A DNA stretch of 64,000 bases from Pseudomonadota bacterium (GTDB taxonomy: Bacteria; Pseudomonadota; Alphaproteobacteria; Rhizobiales; Xanthobacteraceae), in NCBI GenBank assembly GCA_023435725.1, contig JAEYRD010000160.1, forward strand, positions 50,731-114,730, in the 5' to 3' direction. The notes under the pieces are model-generated. The model did not search any database. It was not told where the DNA came from and was given only the letters and a program-made list of their open reading frames with translations. The position numbers were made by a program, and so were the translations under genes. This document shows, piece after piece, positions 34,047-43,313 of the stretch. Each line of letters begins with the position of its first letter. Within the stretch, counting starts at the first letter, position 1.

Positions 34047-34708
34047 AGCGACGCGGCGGCCTTGCCCGTAGCGGCCCGGATCAGCTTGAGCGCGTCCTCG
34101 CTCGCCCATTCCGCCGGCCCCGCGATCGTCGCGATCTCGCAGCCCTGCGGATCGACCAGCACCGAGGTCGGCATGCCCAGCGCCCGGCCTATGGCTTTAA
34201 GATCCTGAAAAACCTTGGCTTTCGGGTCGCTGAAATAGCTGAGCCGGGTCAGATTGGCGTCTTTCAGGAAAGCCCTGGGCTTTTCGGCATCGCGGGTGTC
34301 GATGTTGATCGCAACCACCTCGAAATTCGGGCCCGAAAGCTTGCCCTGGAGCTCGTCCAGCGCCGGCATTTCCTTGCGGCACGGCACGCACCAGGTGGCC
34401 CAGAGGTTCACCAGCAGCGTCTTGCCGCGGAAATCGGACAGTTTCTTCGGCTTGCCCTCGGCGTCCTCGAAAGTGAGGTCGGGCAGCTTCAGCGGGGCGC
34501 TCGCCATGGTCAGCGCCGCCACCTCGCCATGGGCGAGCGGGGCAATCTTCTGCGCCGTCGCCACCGCGGCCCGGCAGGCGGGATCGCCGCTGGGCGCCCG
34601 GCTCAGGCCCAGGCCATACAGCGCGGCGAAGCCGGCCAGCCCTCCGACCGCCACGGTGGCGATGACGATGGGGATCCGGCGCGTGGCGGAGGGCTTCTTG
34701 TCGAGCAT
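34043..34708 (-). CDS. tlpA: Membrane-anchored thioredoxin-like protein TlpA
   Basis: A 221-residue periplasmic reductase with an N-terminal membrane anchor (IPIVIATVAVGGLAGFAALY). The active site WCVPC falls at about residues 106-110, as in the studied B. japonicum TlpA with Cys107 and Cys110. The extra cysteine pair of that protein is present too (DPACRAAV and PQGCEIAT). TlpA reduces the copper chaperone ScoI and the CuA-bearing subunit II during assembly of cytochrome aa3 oxidase. An ATG four codons upstream (34720) would give 225 residues; 34708 fits the known length. It is divergent from argH. Confidence 0.96.
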   Translation of the reverse strand: MLDKKPSATRRIPIVIATVAVGGLAGFAALYGLGLSRAPSGDPACRAAVATAQKIAPLAHGEVAALTMASAPLKLPDLTFEDAEGKPKKLSDFRGKTLLVNLWATWCVPCRKEMPALDELQGKLSGPNFEVVAINIDTRDAEKPRAFLKDANLTRLSYFSDPKAKVFQDLKAIGRALGMPTSVLVDPQGCEIATIAGPAEWASEDALKLIRAATGKAAASL

Positions 34709-34848
34709 ATCGTTTGTCATCCGGTCGCAGATATGGCTATCAGGGGCCTCTTAATACGGCTGGCGGCGGCCAGCAAACGTGCGGCAGTGCCGCGCAGTGA
34801 CAAGAACGGCCGCTAGCGGCGCGACAAGCAAGGCGTGAGCAGGGGATC

Positions 34849-36246
34849 ATGAGCAACAAGATGTGGGGCGGCCGGTTCTCGGAACGTCCCGATGAGATCA
34901 TGGAAGAGATCAACGTCTCCATCGACGTCGATCGTCACCTCTTTGCCCAGGACATTGCCGCGTCCAAGGCCCACGCCGCGATGCTCGCCAGCCAGGGCAT
35001 CATCACGGCCTCTGATGCGAAAAATATCGGCAAGGGTCTAGACACGATTTTGTCAGAGATCGGCAAGGGCGGCTTCACGTTCAAGCGTGCGCTCGAAGAT
35101 ATCCATATGAACGTCGAGAGCCGCCTGTCCGAGCTGATCGGGCCGGCCGCCGGCCGCCTGCACACCGCGCGCTCGCGCAACGACCAGGTCGCGACCGATT
35201 TCCGTCTGTTCGTCCGCGACGTGATCGACGAGACCGATGCGGCGCTCGCCGCGTTCCAGCAGGCGCTGGTCGAGCGCGCGCTCGAGCATGCGGGAACCGT
35301 GATGCCGGGCTTCACGCATCTGCAGACCGCGCAGCCCGTCACCTTCGGCCATCACCTTCTCGCCTATGTCGAGATGGCCGCGCGCGACCGCGGCCGGTTC
35401 CAGGACGCCCGCAAGCGGCTCAATGAATCTCCGCTCGGCGCAGCCGCGCTCGCCGGCACCTCGTTCCCGATCGATCGTCATGCCACTGCGAAGGCGCTTG
35501 GTTTCGAACGCCCGATGGCGAATTCGCTCGATGCGGTCTCTGACCGCGACTTCGTGCTGGAGACCTTGTCGGCGGCCTCGATCTGCGCGGTGCACATGTC
35601 GCGCTTTGCCGAGGAGATCGTGATCTGGACCTCGCCGCTGGTCGGCCTCATCCGTCTCAGCGACAAGTTCACGACCGGCTCCTCGATCATGCCGCAGAAG
35701 CGCAATCCGGACGCCGCCGAGCTCGTGCGCGCCAAGACTGGCCGCGTCATCGGCGCGCTCAACGGCCTCCTGATCGTGATGAAGGGCCTCCCGCTCGCCT
35801 ATCAAAAGGACATGCAGGAGGACAAGCAGGGCGCCATGGAGGGCTTTGCGGCGCTGTCGCTGGCGATCCGCGCCATGACCGGAATGGTCCGCGACCTCGC
35901 GCCCGATGAGGCCAGGATGAAGGCGGCCGCCGGCGAGGGCTACGCCACCGCGACCGATCTTGCCGACTGGCTGGTGCGGACGCTGAAGATGCCGTTCCGC
36001 GAGGCGCACCACGTCACCGGCCGGATCGTGGCCAAGGCCGCGCAGGGCGGCGTGGCGCTGCACGAACTGCCGCTCAAGGACATGCAGGCGATCGAGCCCA
36101 AGATCACCAAGGACGTGCTCGACGTGCTCTCGGTCGAATCGTCGGTGAAGAGCCGCACCAGCTTTGGCGGCACCGCGCCGAAGAATGTGGCGTCCCAGGC
36201 AAAGGCTTGGGCGAAGCGGCTGGAAAAAGAGCGAAAATTGGGCTGA
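34849..36246 (+). CDS. argH: Argininosuccinate lyase
   Basis: A 465-residue enzyme for the last step of arginine synthesis, splitting argininosuccinate to arginine and fumarate. The fumarase-superfamily signature GSSIMPQKRNP is at about residues 278-288. The N-terminal MWGGRFSERPDEIMEEIN, then DIHMNVESRL, and HTARSRNDQVATDFRLF are all family hallmarks, with the catalytic His in TGFTHLQTAQPVTFGHHLL-like form (MPGFTHLQTAQP). It starts a rightward run with lptM and lysA that is conserved in Bradyrhizobium beside tlpA. Confidence 0.97.
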   Translation: MSNKMWGGRFSERPDEIMEEINVSIDVDRHLFAQDIAASKAHAAMLASQGIITASDAKNIGKGLDTILSEIGKGGFTFKRALEDIHMNVESRLSELIGPAAGRLHTARSRNDQVATDFRLFVRDVIDETDAALAAFQQALVERALEHAGTVMPGFTHLQTAQPVTFGHHLLAYVEMAARDRGRFQDARKRLNESPLGAAALAGTSFPIDRHATAKALGFERPMANSLDAVSDRDFVLETLSAASICAVHMSRFAEEIVIWTSPLVGLIRLSDKFTTGSSIMPQKRNPDAAELVRAKTGRVIGALNGLLIVMKGLPLAYQKDMQEDKQGAMEGFAALSLAIRAMTGMVRDLAPDEARMKAAAGEGYATATDLADWLVRTLKMPFREAHHVTGRIVAKAAQGGVALHELPLKDMQAIEPKITKDVLDVLSVESSVKSRTSFGGTAPKNVASQAKAWAKRLEKERKLG

Positions 36247-36339
36247 AGGCAAAATTTCGCTTATGTTTCATGGTCATCCGGCTCTCGCCAGAGCGCGCCA
36301 ATCTCTGTATGGTGCGCCCCGCGTAGTGGGGATTTCGTC

Positions 36340-36630
36340 GTGACGTCAAAGTTTCGCCCGGCCGGCTCGGGGTGGGCCATCATTGTCCTTAGCCTGACAG
36401 CGCTTGCGCTTGCCGGCTGCGGCCGCAAGGGCCCGCTGGATTTGCCGCCGACCGCCTCCAGCGCCTCGACGGCCAACATTACCGCGCCGACCGACACCGA
36501 GACCGAAGCCCAGAAGACGCCCAGCGTGTTCAATCCCACCTACGGTGCGGACGCCGCGCCCGCGGCATCCAACGGCAAAAAGAAATCGTTTATTCTCGAC
36601 CCGCTCCTGGACGAAAAGCCCAGCAGATAG
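36340..36630 (+). CDS. LptM-like small lipoprotein
   Basis: A 96-residue lipoprotein read from a GTG at 36340. The signal ends LTALALAGC, a lipobox with Cys27, followed at once by GRKGPLDLPP, the CGxKGPL motif of the LptM (YifL) family. LptM helps mature the LptD/E machine for lipopolysaccharide export in E. coli. The C-terminal part is a disordered Pro/Thr/Ala tail ending KKKSFILDPLLDEK, which occurs in many alphaproteobacterial members. It lies between argH and lysA, and the same lptM-lysA order is common in proteobacteria. Confidence 0.88.
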   Translation: MTSKFRPAGSGWAIIVLSLTALALAGCGRKGPLDLPPTASSASTANITAPTDTETEAQKTPSVFNPTYGADAAPAASNGKKKSFILDPLLDEKPSR

Positions 36631-36653
36631 ACTGGGGCAACTGAGCCAACGCC

Positions 36654-37919
36654 ATGAACCATTTCGACTATCGCAACGGCGTGCTGCACGCCGAGGCGGT
36701 AAACCTGTCCGAGTTGGCCGCAACTGTCGGCACCCCGTTCTATTGCTATTCGACCGCGACTCTCGAGCGCCACTACCGCGTCTTCGCTGAGGCCTTCGCC
36801 GGCGAGAAGGTGCTGGTCTGCTACGCCATGAAGGCGAACTCCAACCAGTCGGTGCTGCGCACGCTGGCCAAGCTCGGGGCCGGCGCTGACGTCGTTTCGG
36901 GCGGTGAATTGAAGCGCGCGCTCGCTGCCGGCATTCCCAGCAGCAAGATCGTGTTCTCCGGCGTCGGCAAGACCGAGGCCGAGCTGCGCGCCGCGCTCGC
37001 CGCCGACATCCTCTGTCTCAACGTCGAATCCGAGCCCGAGCTTGAGTTGTTGTCGCGCCTTGCGACCGAGATGGGCAAGACAGCGCGCATCTCCGTGCGC
37101 GTCAATCCGGATGTCGATGCCGGTACGCACGCAAAGATCTCCACCGGCAAGTCCGAGAACAAGTTCGGCATCCCGATCGTGCATGCGCGCGAGGTCTATG
37201 CGCGCGCCGCCAAACTCCCGGGGATCAAGGTGACCGGTACCGATGTGCATATCGGCAGCCAGATCACCGACCTCTCCAAGATGGAGATCGCGTTCCGTAT
37301 CCTCTCCGAATTCGTGCAGACGCTGCGCTCCGACGGCCACGACATCTCGCACGTCGATTTCGGCGGCGGCCTCGGTATTCCCTATTACATGGACCGCGAG
37401 GCGCCCCCTGCACCCGACGCCTATGCCGCCATGGTCAAGCGGGTCAGCCACAACCTCGGCTGCACGCTGATGTTCGAGCCGGGCCGCATGATCGTCGGCA
37501 ATGCCGGCATCCTCGTCGCCAAGGTCATCTATGTGAAGCACGGCGACGGCAAGAACTTCGTCATCATCGACGCCGCGATGAACGATTTGATCCGCCCGAC
37601 GCTGTATGAGGCCCATCACGACATCCTGCCGGTGATGCAGCCTGCCAAGGGCGTGGCGACCATCGTGGCCGACGTCGTCGGTCCGGTCTGCGAGACCGGC
37701 GACTATCTCGCCCTCGATCGCACGCTGACGACACCGAAGCCCGGCGATCTCCTCGCCATCATGACATCAGGCGCCTACGGCGCGGTGCAGGCCGGCACCT
37801 ACAATACGCGGCCGCTGGTGCCCGAGGTGCTGGTGAAGGGCGACCAGTACGCCGTGGTGCGCCCGCGCATCGAGGTCGAGCAGCTCATCGCGATGGATAC
37901 GCCGGCGCCGTGGCTGTGA
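36654..37919 (+). CDS. lysA: Diaminopimelate decarboxylase
   Basis: A 421-residue PLP enzyme that makes lysine from meso-diaminopimelate. The PLP lysine is in CYAMKANSNQSVL near residue 60. Other signature elements are VSGGELKRALAAG, VHIGSQITDL near 200, the phosphate-binding FGGGLGIPY near 240, EPGRMIVGNAG near 278, and the substrate cysteine in GPVCETGDYLA near 345. It starts 23 bases after the lptM stop and is surely in the same operon. Confidence 0.97.
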   Translation: MNHFDYRNGVLHAEAVNLSELAATVGTPFYCYSTATLERHYRVFAEAFAGEKVLVCYAMKANSNQSVLRTLAKLGAGADVVSGGELKRALAAGIPSSKIVFSGVGKTEAELRAALAADILCLNVESEPELELLSRLATEMGKTARISVRVNPDVDAGTHAKISTGKSENKFGIPIVHAREVYARAAKLPGIKVTGTDVHIGSQITDLSKMEIAFRILSEFVQTLRSDGHDISHVDFGGGLGIPYYMDREAPPAPDAYAAMVKRVSHNLGCTLMFEPGRMIVGNAGILVAKVIYVKHGDGKNFVIIDAAMNDLIRPTLYEAHHDILPVMQPAKGVATIVADVVGPVCETGDYLALDRTLTTPKPGDLLAIMTSGAYGAVQAGTYNTRPLVPEVLVKGDQYAVVRPRIEVEQLIAMDTPAPWL

Positions 37920-38059
37920 GCCGGCGCCGCGCCGACCAAAAACCTGCAAAACAACCCCATGCAAAGTAGCTCGGGGTTGCCGGCATGACACGCGGTTGTC
38001 CGGCGAAACCGCTTGATGTGCCGGGCAAATCAGCGACAACCGCGCAAGCGCGGAGAACG
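37920..38059. other. Intergenic stretch between convergent lysA and oxidoreductase genes
   Basis: 140 bases with no gene. It contains a sequence of the type ACAACCCCATGCAAAGTAGC followed by GGTTGTCCGGC, which resembles dispersed elements I associate with this genus, but no second copy lies in the window. Confidence 0.4.
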
Positions 38060-38950
38060 TTACCTCTTTTCGCCCACGATGACGCCGGCCTTTTTCTCGA
38101 TCGGCTTGATCGCCGCGGTGAAATCGGAATCGGCGCCTTCAGCGCTAATCACGGTCTCCCACAACCGTCCGACCGCATCCGCGACCTCCATCGACAGGCC
38201 GAGCTGCTTCATCTCCTCCAGCGCCAGCCGCACGTCCTTGACCATCAATCCGGTGGCGAAACCGAAATCGAAGCTGCGCGGCAGCACCGAGCGCGGAAAC
38301 TTGTCGCGGCTTGCGGTGTTCATGCCGGAACCGGCGTTGATGACGTCGATCATCACGGCGGGATCGAGCCCGGCTTTCACGCCCATCACGACGGCTTCCG
38401 ACGTCGCCACGATCGCGGTGGCCGAGAGGAAATTGTTGGCGAGCTTCATGGTCTGCGCCGCGCCGGGCTTTTCCCCGATGAAGAACACCTTTCCGATCAC
38501 GTCCAGGGCGGGCTTGAGAAGCTCGAACTCCGCCTTCGGCCCGGAGACCATGACCGCCAGCGTGCCTTTCTCCGCCCCGGCGACGCCGCCGGATACGGGG
38601 CTGTCGATCTGCACGATGTTGCGCTTGGCCAGGAGGCCGTGAATCTTCGTCGCCATCGTCGAGCCGACCGTCGACAGATCGATGAAGCGCTTGGCGCACT
38701 TGCCCTCGATCACGCCGTTCGCGCCCGTTGCAACTGCGAGCGAGGCCTGGAGCGATGGCAGGCTCGCCATCACCGTCTCGACCTGGTCGGCGACGTCCTT
38801 TGGTGAGGTCGCAGCAGTGGCGCCGCGCGCCACCAGCTGGTCGACGACCTCCTTGCGCGTGTCGAACACGACGAGCCGGTGTCCAGCCGCGATCAGCCGC
38901 CGCGCCATTGGGAAACCCATGTTTCCGAGGCCGATGAATCCGATGTCCAT
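38060..38950 (-). CDS. NAD(P)-dependent oxidoreductase, 3-hydroxyisobutyrate dehydrogenase family
   Basis: A 296-residue beta-hydroxyacid dehydrogenase. The cofactor site is IGFIGLGNMGFPMARRLIAA at the very N-terminus. The substrate loop is DSPVSGGVAGAEKGTLAVMV near 118, and the catalytic lysine is in MKLANNFLSATAI near 170. The family includes 3-hydroxyisobutyrate, tartronate semialdehyde and related dehydrogenases, which the sequence does not separate. It lies downstream of the carboxymuconolactone decarboxylase-family gene in the same direction, with a palindromic repeat between. Confidence 0.92.
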   Translation of the reverse strand: MDIGFIGLGNMGFPMARRLIAAGHRLVVFDTRKEVVDQLVARGATAATSPKDVADQVETVMASLPSLQASLAVATGANGVIEGKCAKRFIDLSTVGSTMATKIHGLLAKRNIVQIDSPVSGGVAGAEKGTLAVMVSGPKAEFELLKPALDVIGKVFFIGEKPGAAQTMKLANNFLSATAIVATSEAVVMGVKAGLDPAVMIDVINAGSGMNTASRDKFPRSVLPRSFDFGFATGLMVKDVRLALEEMKQLGLSMEVADAVGRLWETVISAEGADSDFTAAIKPIEKKAGVIVGEKR

Positions 38951-38970
38951 GGTGTTGTTTCCTTCCCGTC

Positions 38971-39056
38971 GTCATTGCGAGGAGCGAAGCGACGAAGCAA
39001 TCCAGGAGTGTTCCCGCGGAGGGATTTCTGGATTGCTTCGCTTCGCTCGCAATGAC
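38971..39056. repeat. Palindromic intergenic repeat, family A copy 2
   Basis: GTCATTGCGAGGAGCGAAGC at 38971 faces CTGGATTGCTTCGCTTCGCT ... GCAATGAC ending at 39056. Same family as 17473-17550 and 56814-56898. Confidence 0.88.
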
Positions 39057-39087
39057 GGAGCAATGCGTTGAATGCTATTTGTCCGGC

Positions 39088-39468
39088 TTAGGCTTTGTCG
39101 ATCTCCGCGAACACTTCGCGTGCGATCCGGAAACTGTCGACCGCGGCCGGCATGCCGCCATAGATCGCCACCTGCATCAGGATTTCACGGATCTCGTCGC
39201 GGGTGACGCCGTTGGTGAGCGCACCCTTCAGATGCGCACGGAACTCGTGCTGGCGGTTGAGGATCGCGATCATCGCGATGTTGAGCATGCTGCGGGTCTT
39301 GCGCGGCAGCTCCTCGCGGCCCCACACCGTGCCCCAGCAATATTCGTTGAGCATCTCCTGGAACGGACGGTTGAAGTCGTCGACGTTCTTCAGGGCGTTG
39401 TTGACATAGGCCTCACCCAGCACCGCTTTGCGGACTTCCAGGCCCTTGTCGTGCATTTTCTTGTCCAT
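39088..39468 (-). CDS. Carboxymuconolactone decarboxylase family protein
   Basis: A 126-residue all-helical protein of the PcaC branch. It begins MDKKMHDKGLEVRKAVLGEA, and the core contains EYCWGTVWGREELPRKTRSM and EFRAHLKGALTNGVTRDEI, with the conserved Glu and His but no CxxC, so it is not an AhpD-type peroxidase. True PcaC decarboxylates 4-carboxymuconolactone in the protocatechuate branch. No other pca gene is near, so the substrate is uncertain. It is followed by the 3-hydroxyisobutyrate dehydrogenase-family gene. Confidence 0.88.
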   Translation of the reverse strand: MDKKMHDKGLEVRKAVLGEAYVNNALKNVDDFNRPFQEMLNEYCWGTVWGREELPRKTRSMLNIAMIAILNRQHEFRAHLKGALTNGVTRDEIREILMQVAIYGGMPAAVDSFRIAREVFAEIDKA

Positions 39469-39648
39469 GGCGTTTCCTTCACTTCCCTTGCATTTCCCTC
39501 AGGGTGGCGGCGCGGAAATTACGGGGTTGCGCACGGCCAGTCACGTCCTCGTGTTATGCGGGAAAAGGGGTGTCTCCCGTACAGGAACGGATGCCTCAGT
39601 GCTGCCGTTGTGATACGCTTCGCTCGACCGGGTAACCTGGAGAATTGA

Positions 39649-41580
39649 TTGAACGGCGTCACCCCCGACCCGTCAGACCCGATCCGCGATGGCGACGCTC
39701 TGTCGCGGCTGAAGCTGGCGCAGGCCCTCAAGCGGGCCACTTATGCCATCGCGTGGGAGCGTGCCTGGCCGCATCTGGCGCGGTTGCTGACGGTTGTCGG
39801 CCTGTTCCTGGTGGTGTCCTGGGCCGGCCTGTGGCTGGCCGTGCCTTTCGTCGCTCGTGCTATCGGCCTGGTCGTTTTCGCCGGCGTCGCGATTGCCGCC
39901 CTGTTCCCGTTACTTCGCTTCCGCTGGCCGAGCCGCGAGGAGGCCCTGAGCCGGCTCGACCATGGCTCCGGTATCCGTCACCGCCCGGCCACGACACTCA
40001 CGGACACACTGACCTCGCGGGATCCGGTCGCGCAGGCGTTGTGGCAGGCGCAGCGCGAGCGCACGCTGGCGTCAATCAAGCGCATCCGTGCCGGTCTGCC
40101 GCACCCGCGGCTCGCTCTGCACGATCCCTGGGCGCTGCGTGCGCTGGTGATGGTGATGCTGGTTGCGACCTTCTTTGCTGCTGGCGACGAGCGTGCGATG
40201 CGGCTCGGGGCGGCCTTCGACTGGAACGGCGTGCTGGCGCCGGCGAATGTTCGCGTCGACGCCTGGGTTACCCCGCCGCTCTACACCGGTAAGCCGCCGG
40301 TCATCCTGTCGGCTGCCAACAAGGAGGCCGCGGCGTTGCCCGCCAGCGGTCCGCTCGCCGTTCCCGCCGGATCGACCCTGATCGTGCGCTCCTCCGGCGG
40401 CAACCTGGATGTCGTGACGTCCGGTGGCCTCAAGGAGGTTGCGCCCACCGAGGCCACGCCCAAGGGTACCAACGAGAAGCATTTCGCCATCACCGGCGAC
40501 GGCACCGCGCATGTCCGCGCGCCCTCCGGCCAGCCGCAATGGACCTTCACGGCCACGCCGGACCGCGCGCCGACGATTGCGCTCGCCAAGGATCCGGAGC
40601 GCCAGGCGCGCGGCGCGCTCCAGCTCTCCTACAAGATCGAGGACGATTACGGCGTCACCGGCGCCGAAGCGCAAATCGGCTTGCGGCCAGCCGGCGCCAA
40701 AGATGGCAATAAGGATGGCAGCAAGGACGCCGCGCGGCCGTTGTTCCAGCCGCCGCAGTTTCCGCTCGTGCTGCCGAACGCGCGCACCCGCAACGGCGTC
40801 GGCCAGACGGTGAAGGACCTCAGCGAGGATCCCTATGCCGGCGCCGACGTCACGCTGACGCTCACCGCCAAGGACGAGGCCGGCAACGAGGCCAGGAGCG
40901 AACCCTTCGACATGCGCCTGCCCGAGCGGCTCTTCACGAACTCGCTCGCGCGCGCGCTGATCGAACAGCGCCGCATCCTCGCGCTCGACGCCAACAAGAA
41001 TTCAGACGTCTACGCCGCGCTCGACGCACTGATGATCGCGCCCGAATTGTTCACGCCGGATGCCGGCTGCTATCTCGGCCTGCGCAGCCTGGCGCTCCAG
41101 CTCGAGGCGGCCCGCACCGATGACGCGCTGCGCGATGTGGTCGCGAGCATGTGGGCGTTCGCGGTCACCATCGAGGACGACGGTGTTGCCGGCAGCGTCA
41201 ACGCCGCGCTGCGCTCGGCGCAGGACGCGCTCAAGCGGGCACTGGAACGCGGCGCCAGCGAGGACGAGATCAGGGTGCTGACGCAAAAGCTGCGCGAGGC
41301 CATGGCCGGCAAGGTGCGCGATCTCGCCCGGCGCGCCGAGCAAAATCCGCTTGGACCTCGGCAGCCGTTCCCGGCGGAGGTCCAGCTCATCCTCGACAAG
41401 GCCGTCGAGCTGCGACAAAAGACCCAGAATGCTACGCCGGAACAGCTCGAAGAGCTGGCGCAGCAGCAGGACGCATTGCGCCAGCAACTGCAAGCCTATC
41501 GGACGTCGGCGAACAGCCGGGCAAAGGGGGGCGACGACGGGGCCAACCAGTTTACGCGGGACCGGAAATGCGGAAGCTAG
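39649..41580 (+). CDS. TIGR02302 (DUF4175) membrane protein, first of two tandem frames
   Basis: A 643-residue protein read from a TTG at 39649. Two membrane helices follow the N-terminus (LLTVVGLFLVVSWAGLWLAV and AIGLVVFAGVAIAALFPLL) and a third lies near residue 165 (ALRALVMVMLVATFFAAGD). The rest is periplasmic, with a sheet-rich part around VDAWVTPPLYTGKPPVIL and a helical C-terminal part. Members of TIGR02302 are normally about 850 residues and end in a Gln/Gly-rich region. That region is missing here and is coded by the next frame, as has been noted for B. japonicum. The function is unknown, perhaps in envelope maintenance. Confidence 0.88.
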   Translation: MNGVTPDPSDPIRDGDALSRLKLAQALKRATYAIAWERAWPHLARLLTVVGLFLVVSWAGLWLAVPFVARAIGLVVFAGVAIAALFPLLRFRWPSREEALSRLDHGSGIRHRPATTLTDTLTSRDPVAQALWQAQRERTLASIKRIRAGLPHPRLALHDPWALRALVMVMLVATFFAAGDERAMRLGAAFDWNGVLAPANVRVDAWVTPPLYTGKPPVILSAANKEAAALPASGPLAVPAGSTLIVRSSGGNLDVVTSGGLKEVAPTEATPKGTNEKHFAITGDGTAHVRAPSGQPQWTFTATPDRAPTIALAKDPERQARGALQLSYKIEDDYGVTGAEAQIGLRPAGAKDGNKDGSKDAARPLFQPPQFPLVLPNARTRNGVGQTVKDLSEDPYAGADVTLTLTAKDEAGNEARSEPFDMRLPERLFTNSLARALIEQRRILALDANKNSDVYAALDALMIAPELFTPDAGCYLGLRSLALQLEAARTDDALRDVVASMWAFAVTIEDDGVAGSVNAALRSAQDALKRALERGASEDEIRVLTQKLREAMAGKVRDLARRAEQNPLGPRQPFPAEVQLILDKAVELRQKTQNATPEQLEELAQQQDALRQQLQAYRTSANSRAKGGDDGANQFTRDRKCGS

Positions 41581-42716
41581 CGCGCGTGCCAGTCTTGAAG
41601 GCGATGTCGGTCGCCTGTCTCGCCTTCCTCCTGGGAGGCGTCCCGGTCGTCCACGCCCAGCAGGATCAGGACCCTGATGCGCTGCTCGACAGCGCGGAAA
41701 AGGCGATGCAGGACTCCGGCGACAGCCTCAGGCAGAAGGAGTCCGGGCGAAGCCTGAACAATCAATCCGACGCGATTCAGAAGCTCGAGGAATACAAGCG
41801 CGCGACGGAAAGAAGCCAATCATCCAATCGCGATCGTTCCGTCATCACGCAACGGGATCTGGACGATCTCCTGAAGCAGATCGAGAAGGCGGCGCGCGAA
41901 GGCAATCGCGAGGCGGCCCAGCGTATGCTCGAGCAGCTCGCGCAGATCATGGAAAATCTGCAGATGGCGCAGCCGGGGCAATCCGGCGAAAGCGAGATGG
42001 AGCAGGCGCTCAACGAGCTCAGCGACATGATCCGCAAGCAGCAGCAATTGCGCGACAGGACTTTCAAGCAGGGCCAGGACTCCCGGCGTGACCGCTCGCG
42101 CGGCAAGCAGCAGGGCGACCAGTCGATGTCGGACCTCCAGCAGGATCAGCAGGCGCTGCGCGACCGGCTAAAGAAGTTGCAGGACGAACTCGCCAAGCGC
42201 GGCCTCTCGCAGAAGGGACAAAAGGGCCAGAAGCAGCAGGGGCAGAAAGGTCAGCAGGGCGATCAAGGGCAGCCCGGACAGGATGGTGATCAGGACGGTG
42301 ACCAGGGCGACGACGATGGCAGCCTGGACACCGCCGACGGTGCGATGGGCGATGCCGGTTCGAAGCTCGGCGAGGGCAACGCGGACGGCGCAGTGGACTC
42401 GCAGGGGAAAGCTCTCGAAGCCTTACGCAAGGGCGCGCAGAAGATGGCCGAGGCGATGCAGCAGGGCGATGGCGACGGGCAGGATGGTCCCGGCAATCGG
42501 GCCGGTCGCCAGCAGAGCGGCGGCAATCAGACCGACCCGCTTGGCCGGCCCCTGCACGGCCGCGAGTTCAGCGACGATTACACAGTCAAGATCCCCGGCG
42601 AGATCGACGCCCAGCGTGTCCGCCGCATCCTCGAAGAGCTCCGCCGCCGCCTCGGCGATACTTCGCGCCCGCAGATCGAGCTCGACTATATCGAGCGATT
42701 GCTCAAGGATTTTTGA
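41568..42716 (+). CDS. TIGR02302 C-terminal part, second tandem frame with own signal peptide
   Basis: A 382-residue protein in the frame -1 to the first, with its ATG at 41568 and an overlap of 13 bases. The N-terminus (KAMSVACLAFLLGGVPVVHA before QQDQDP) has the look of a cleaved signal peptide, so this part could be exported on its own. The rest is the Gln/Gly-rich C-terminal region of the family: helices with REAAQRMLEQLAQIMENLQM, then low-complexity QKGQKGQKQQGQKGQQGDQG, and a conserved end VKIPGEIDAQRVRRILEELR. Together the two frames cover the length of the single-chain relatives. Confidence 0.88.
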   Translation: MRKLARVPVLKAMSVACLAFLLGGVPVVHAQQDQDPDALLDSAEKAMQDSGDSLRQKESGRSLNNQSDAIQKLEEYKRATERSQSSNRDRSVITQRDLDDLLKQIEKAAREGNREAAQRMLEQLAQIMENLQMAQPGQSGESEMEQALNELSDMIRKQQQLRDRTFKQGQDSRRDRSRGKQQGDQSMSDLQQDQQALRDRLKKLQDELAKRGLSQKGQKGQKQQGQKGQQGDQGQPGQDGDQDGDQGDDDGSLDTADGAMGDAGSKLGEGNADGAVDSQGKALEALRKGAQKMAEAMQQGDGDGQDGPGNRAGRQQSGGNQTDPLGRPLHGREFSDDYTVKIPGEIDAQRVRRILEELRRRLGDTSRPQIELDYIERLLKDF

Positions 42717-42739
42717 GGGGCGCGTTCGGTCGGGTCTCG

Positions 42740-42895
42740 CGATGACGAGCCCTTGGCACGCACATCCCACACGATCGGTGTCGTCGCCCGACTTGATCGG
42801 GCGATCCAGTATTCCAGAGACAGTTGTGCTTGAATCGACAGGCCGCGGCGTACTGGATGCCCCGGTCACGCCGGGACATGACGGTGCAATATGCG
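42740..42895. repeat. Imperfect intergenic repeat-like stretch
   Basis: Between two convergent genes: CGCGATGACG-type left end, an inner inverted pair CGCCCGA-CTTGA-TCGGGCG at 42785-42804, CCAGTATTCCAG facing CTGGATG, and GGGACATGACGG at the right end. It resembles family B but is diverged and may act as a terminator. Confidence 0.45.
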
Positions 42896-42902
42896 GCGGT
42901 AG

Positions 42903-43277
42903 CTACCCCTTCTTCGCCGCCAGCGCATCCGCTACCGCCGTACGGATGTCGGCGACTGAGAACGGCTTGGTGACGACGTCGTGCACCAGCGCATTCAAGT
43001 TCGAGGCGCGCTCGCGCTGGTCGGCAAATCCGGTCATCAGCAGAATGGTCAGGTTGGGGAAATCGCGGGCGGCGGACAGCGCCAGCGCGATGCCGTCCAT
43101 CACGGGCATCTGGATGTCGGTGAGGAGCAGATCGAATGCGCCGTCCTCGCGGGTCAGGATCTCCAGCGCCTCGGCGCCATCCTGCGCGGTGATGGTCTCG
43201 TGGCCGTCCATGGCGATGGCGCGCGCCACGAGCTGGCGCATCGAATCCTCGTCGTCGGCGATCAAGATTCTTGGCAT
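42903..43277 (-). CDS. Single-domain response regulator (CheY/CpdR-like)
   Basis: A 124-residue receiver without an output domain. The acidic pocket is ADDEDS at residues 7-12, the phospho-Asp is Asp54 in LLLTDIQMPVMDG, the switch Thr is in LLMTGFAD and the Lys in VVTKPFSVADI. The FD.LLTDI.MP.MDG.ALA pattern recalls the CpdR type that controls ClpXP proteolysis in Caulobacter, but I do not claim orthology. It is the last gene of a leftward pair with the zinc-ribbon protein and lies next to ftsEX on the other strand. Confidence 0.93.
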   Translation of the reverse strand: MPRILIADDEDSMRQLVARAIAMDGHETITAQDGAEALEILTREDGAFDLLLTDIQMPVMDGIALALSAARDFPNLTILLMTGFADQRERASNLNALVHDVVTKPFSVADIRTAVADALAAKKG

Positions 43278-43313
43278 GGGACCAACCTCCCGCGCGGGAT
43301 CCTGCGAGGCTGA

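Noticed and set aside
41560..41585. Sequencing error as the cause of the TIGR02302 split
   Set aside because: Two tandem frames are on record for B. japonicum and the second has a plausible start and signal peptide, so a true split is more likely.
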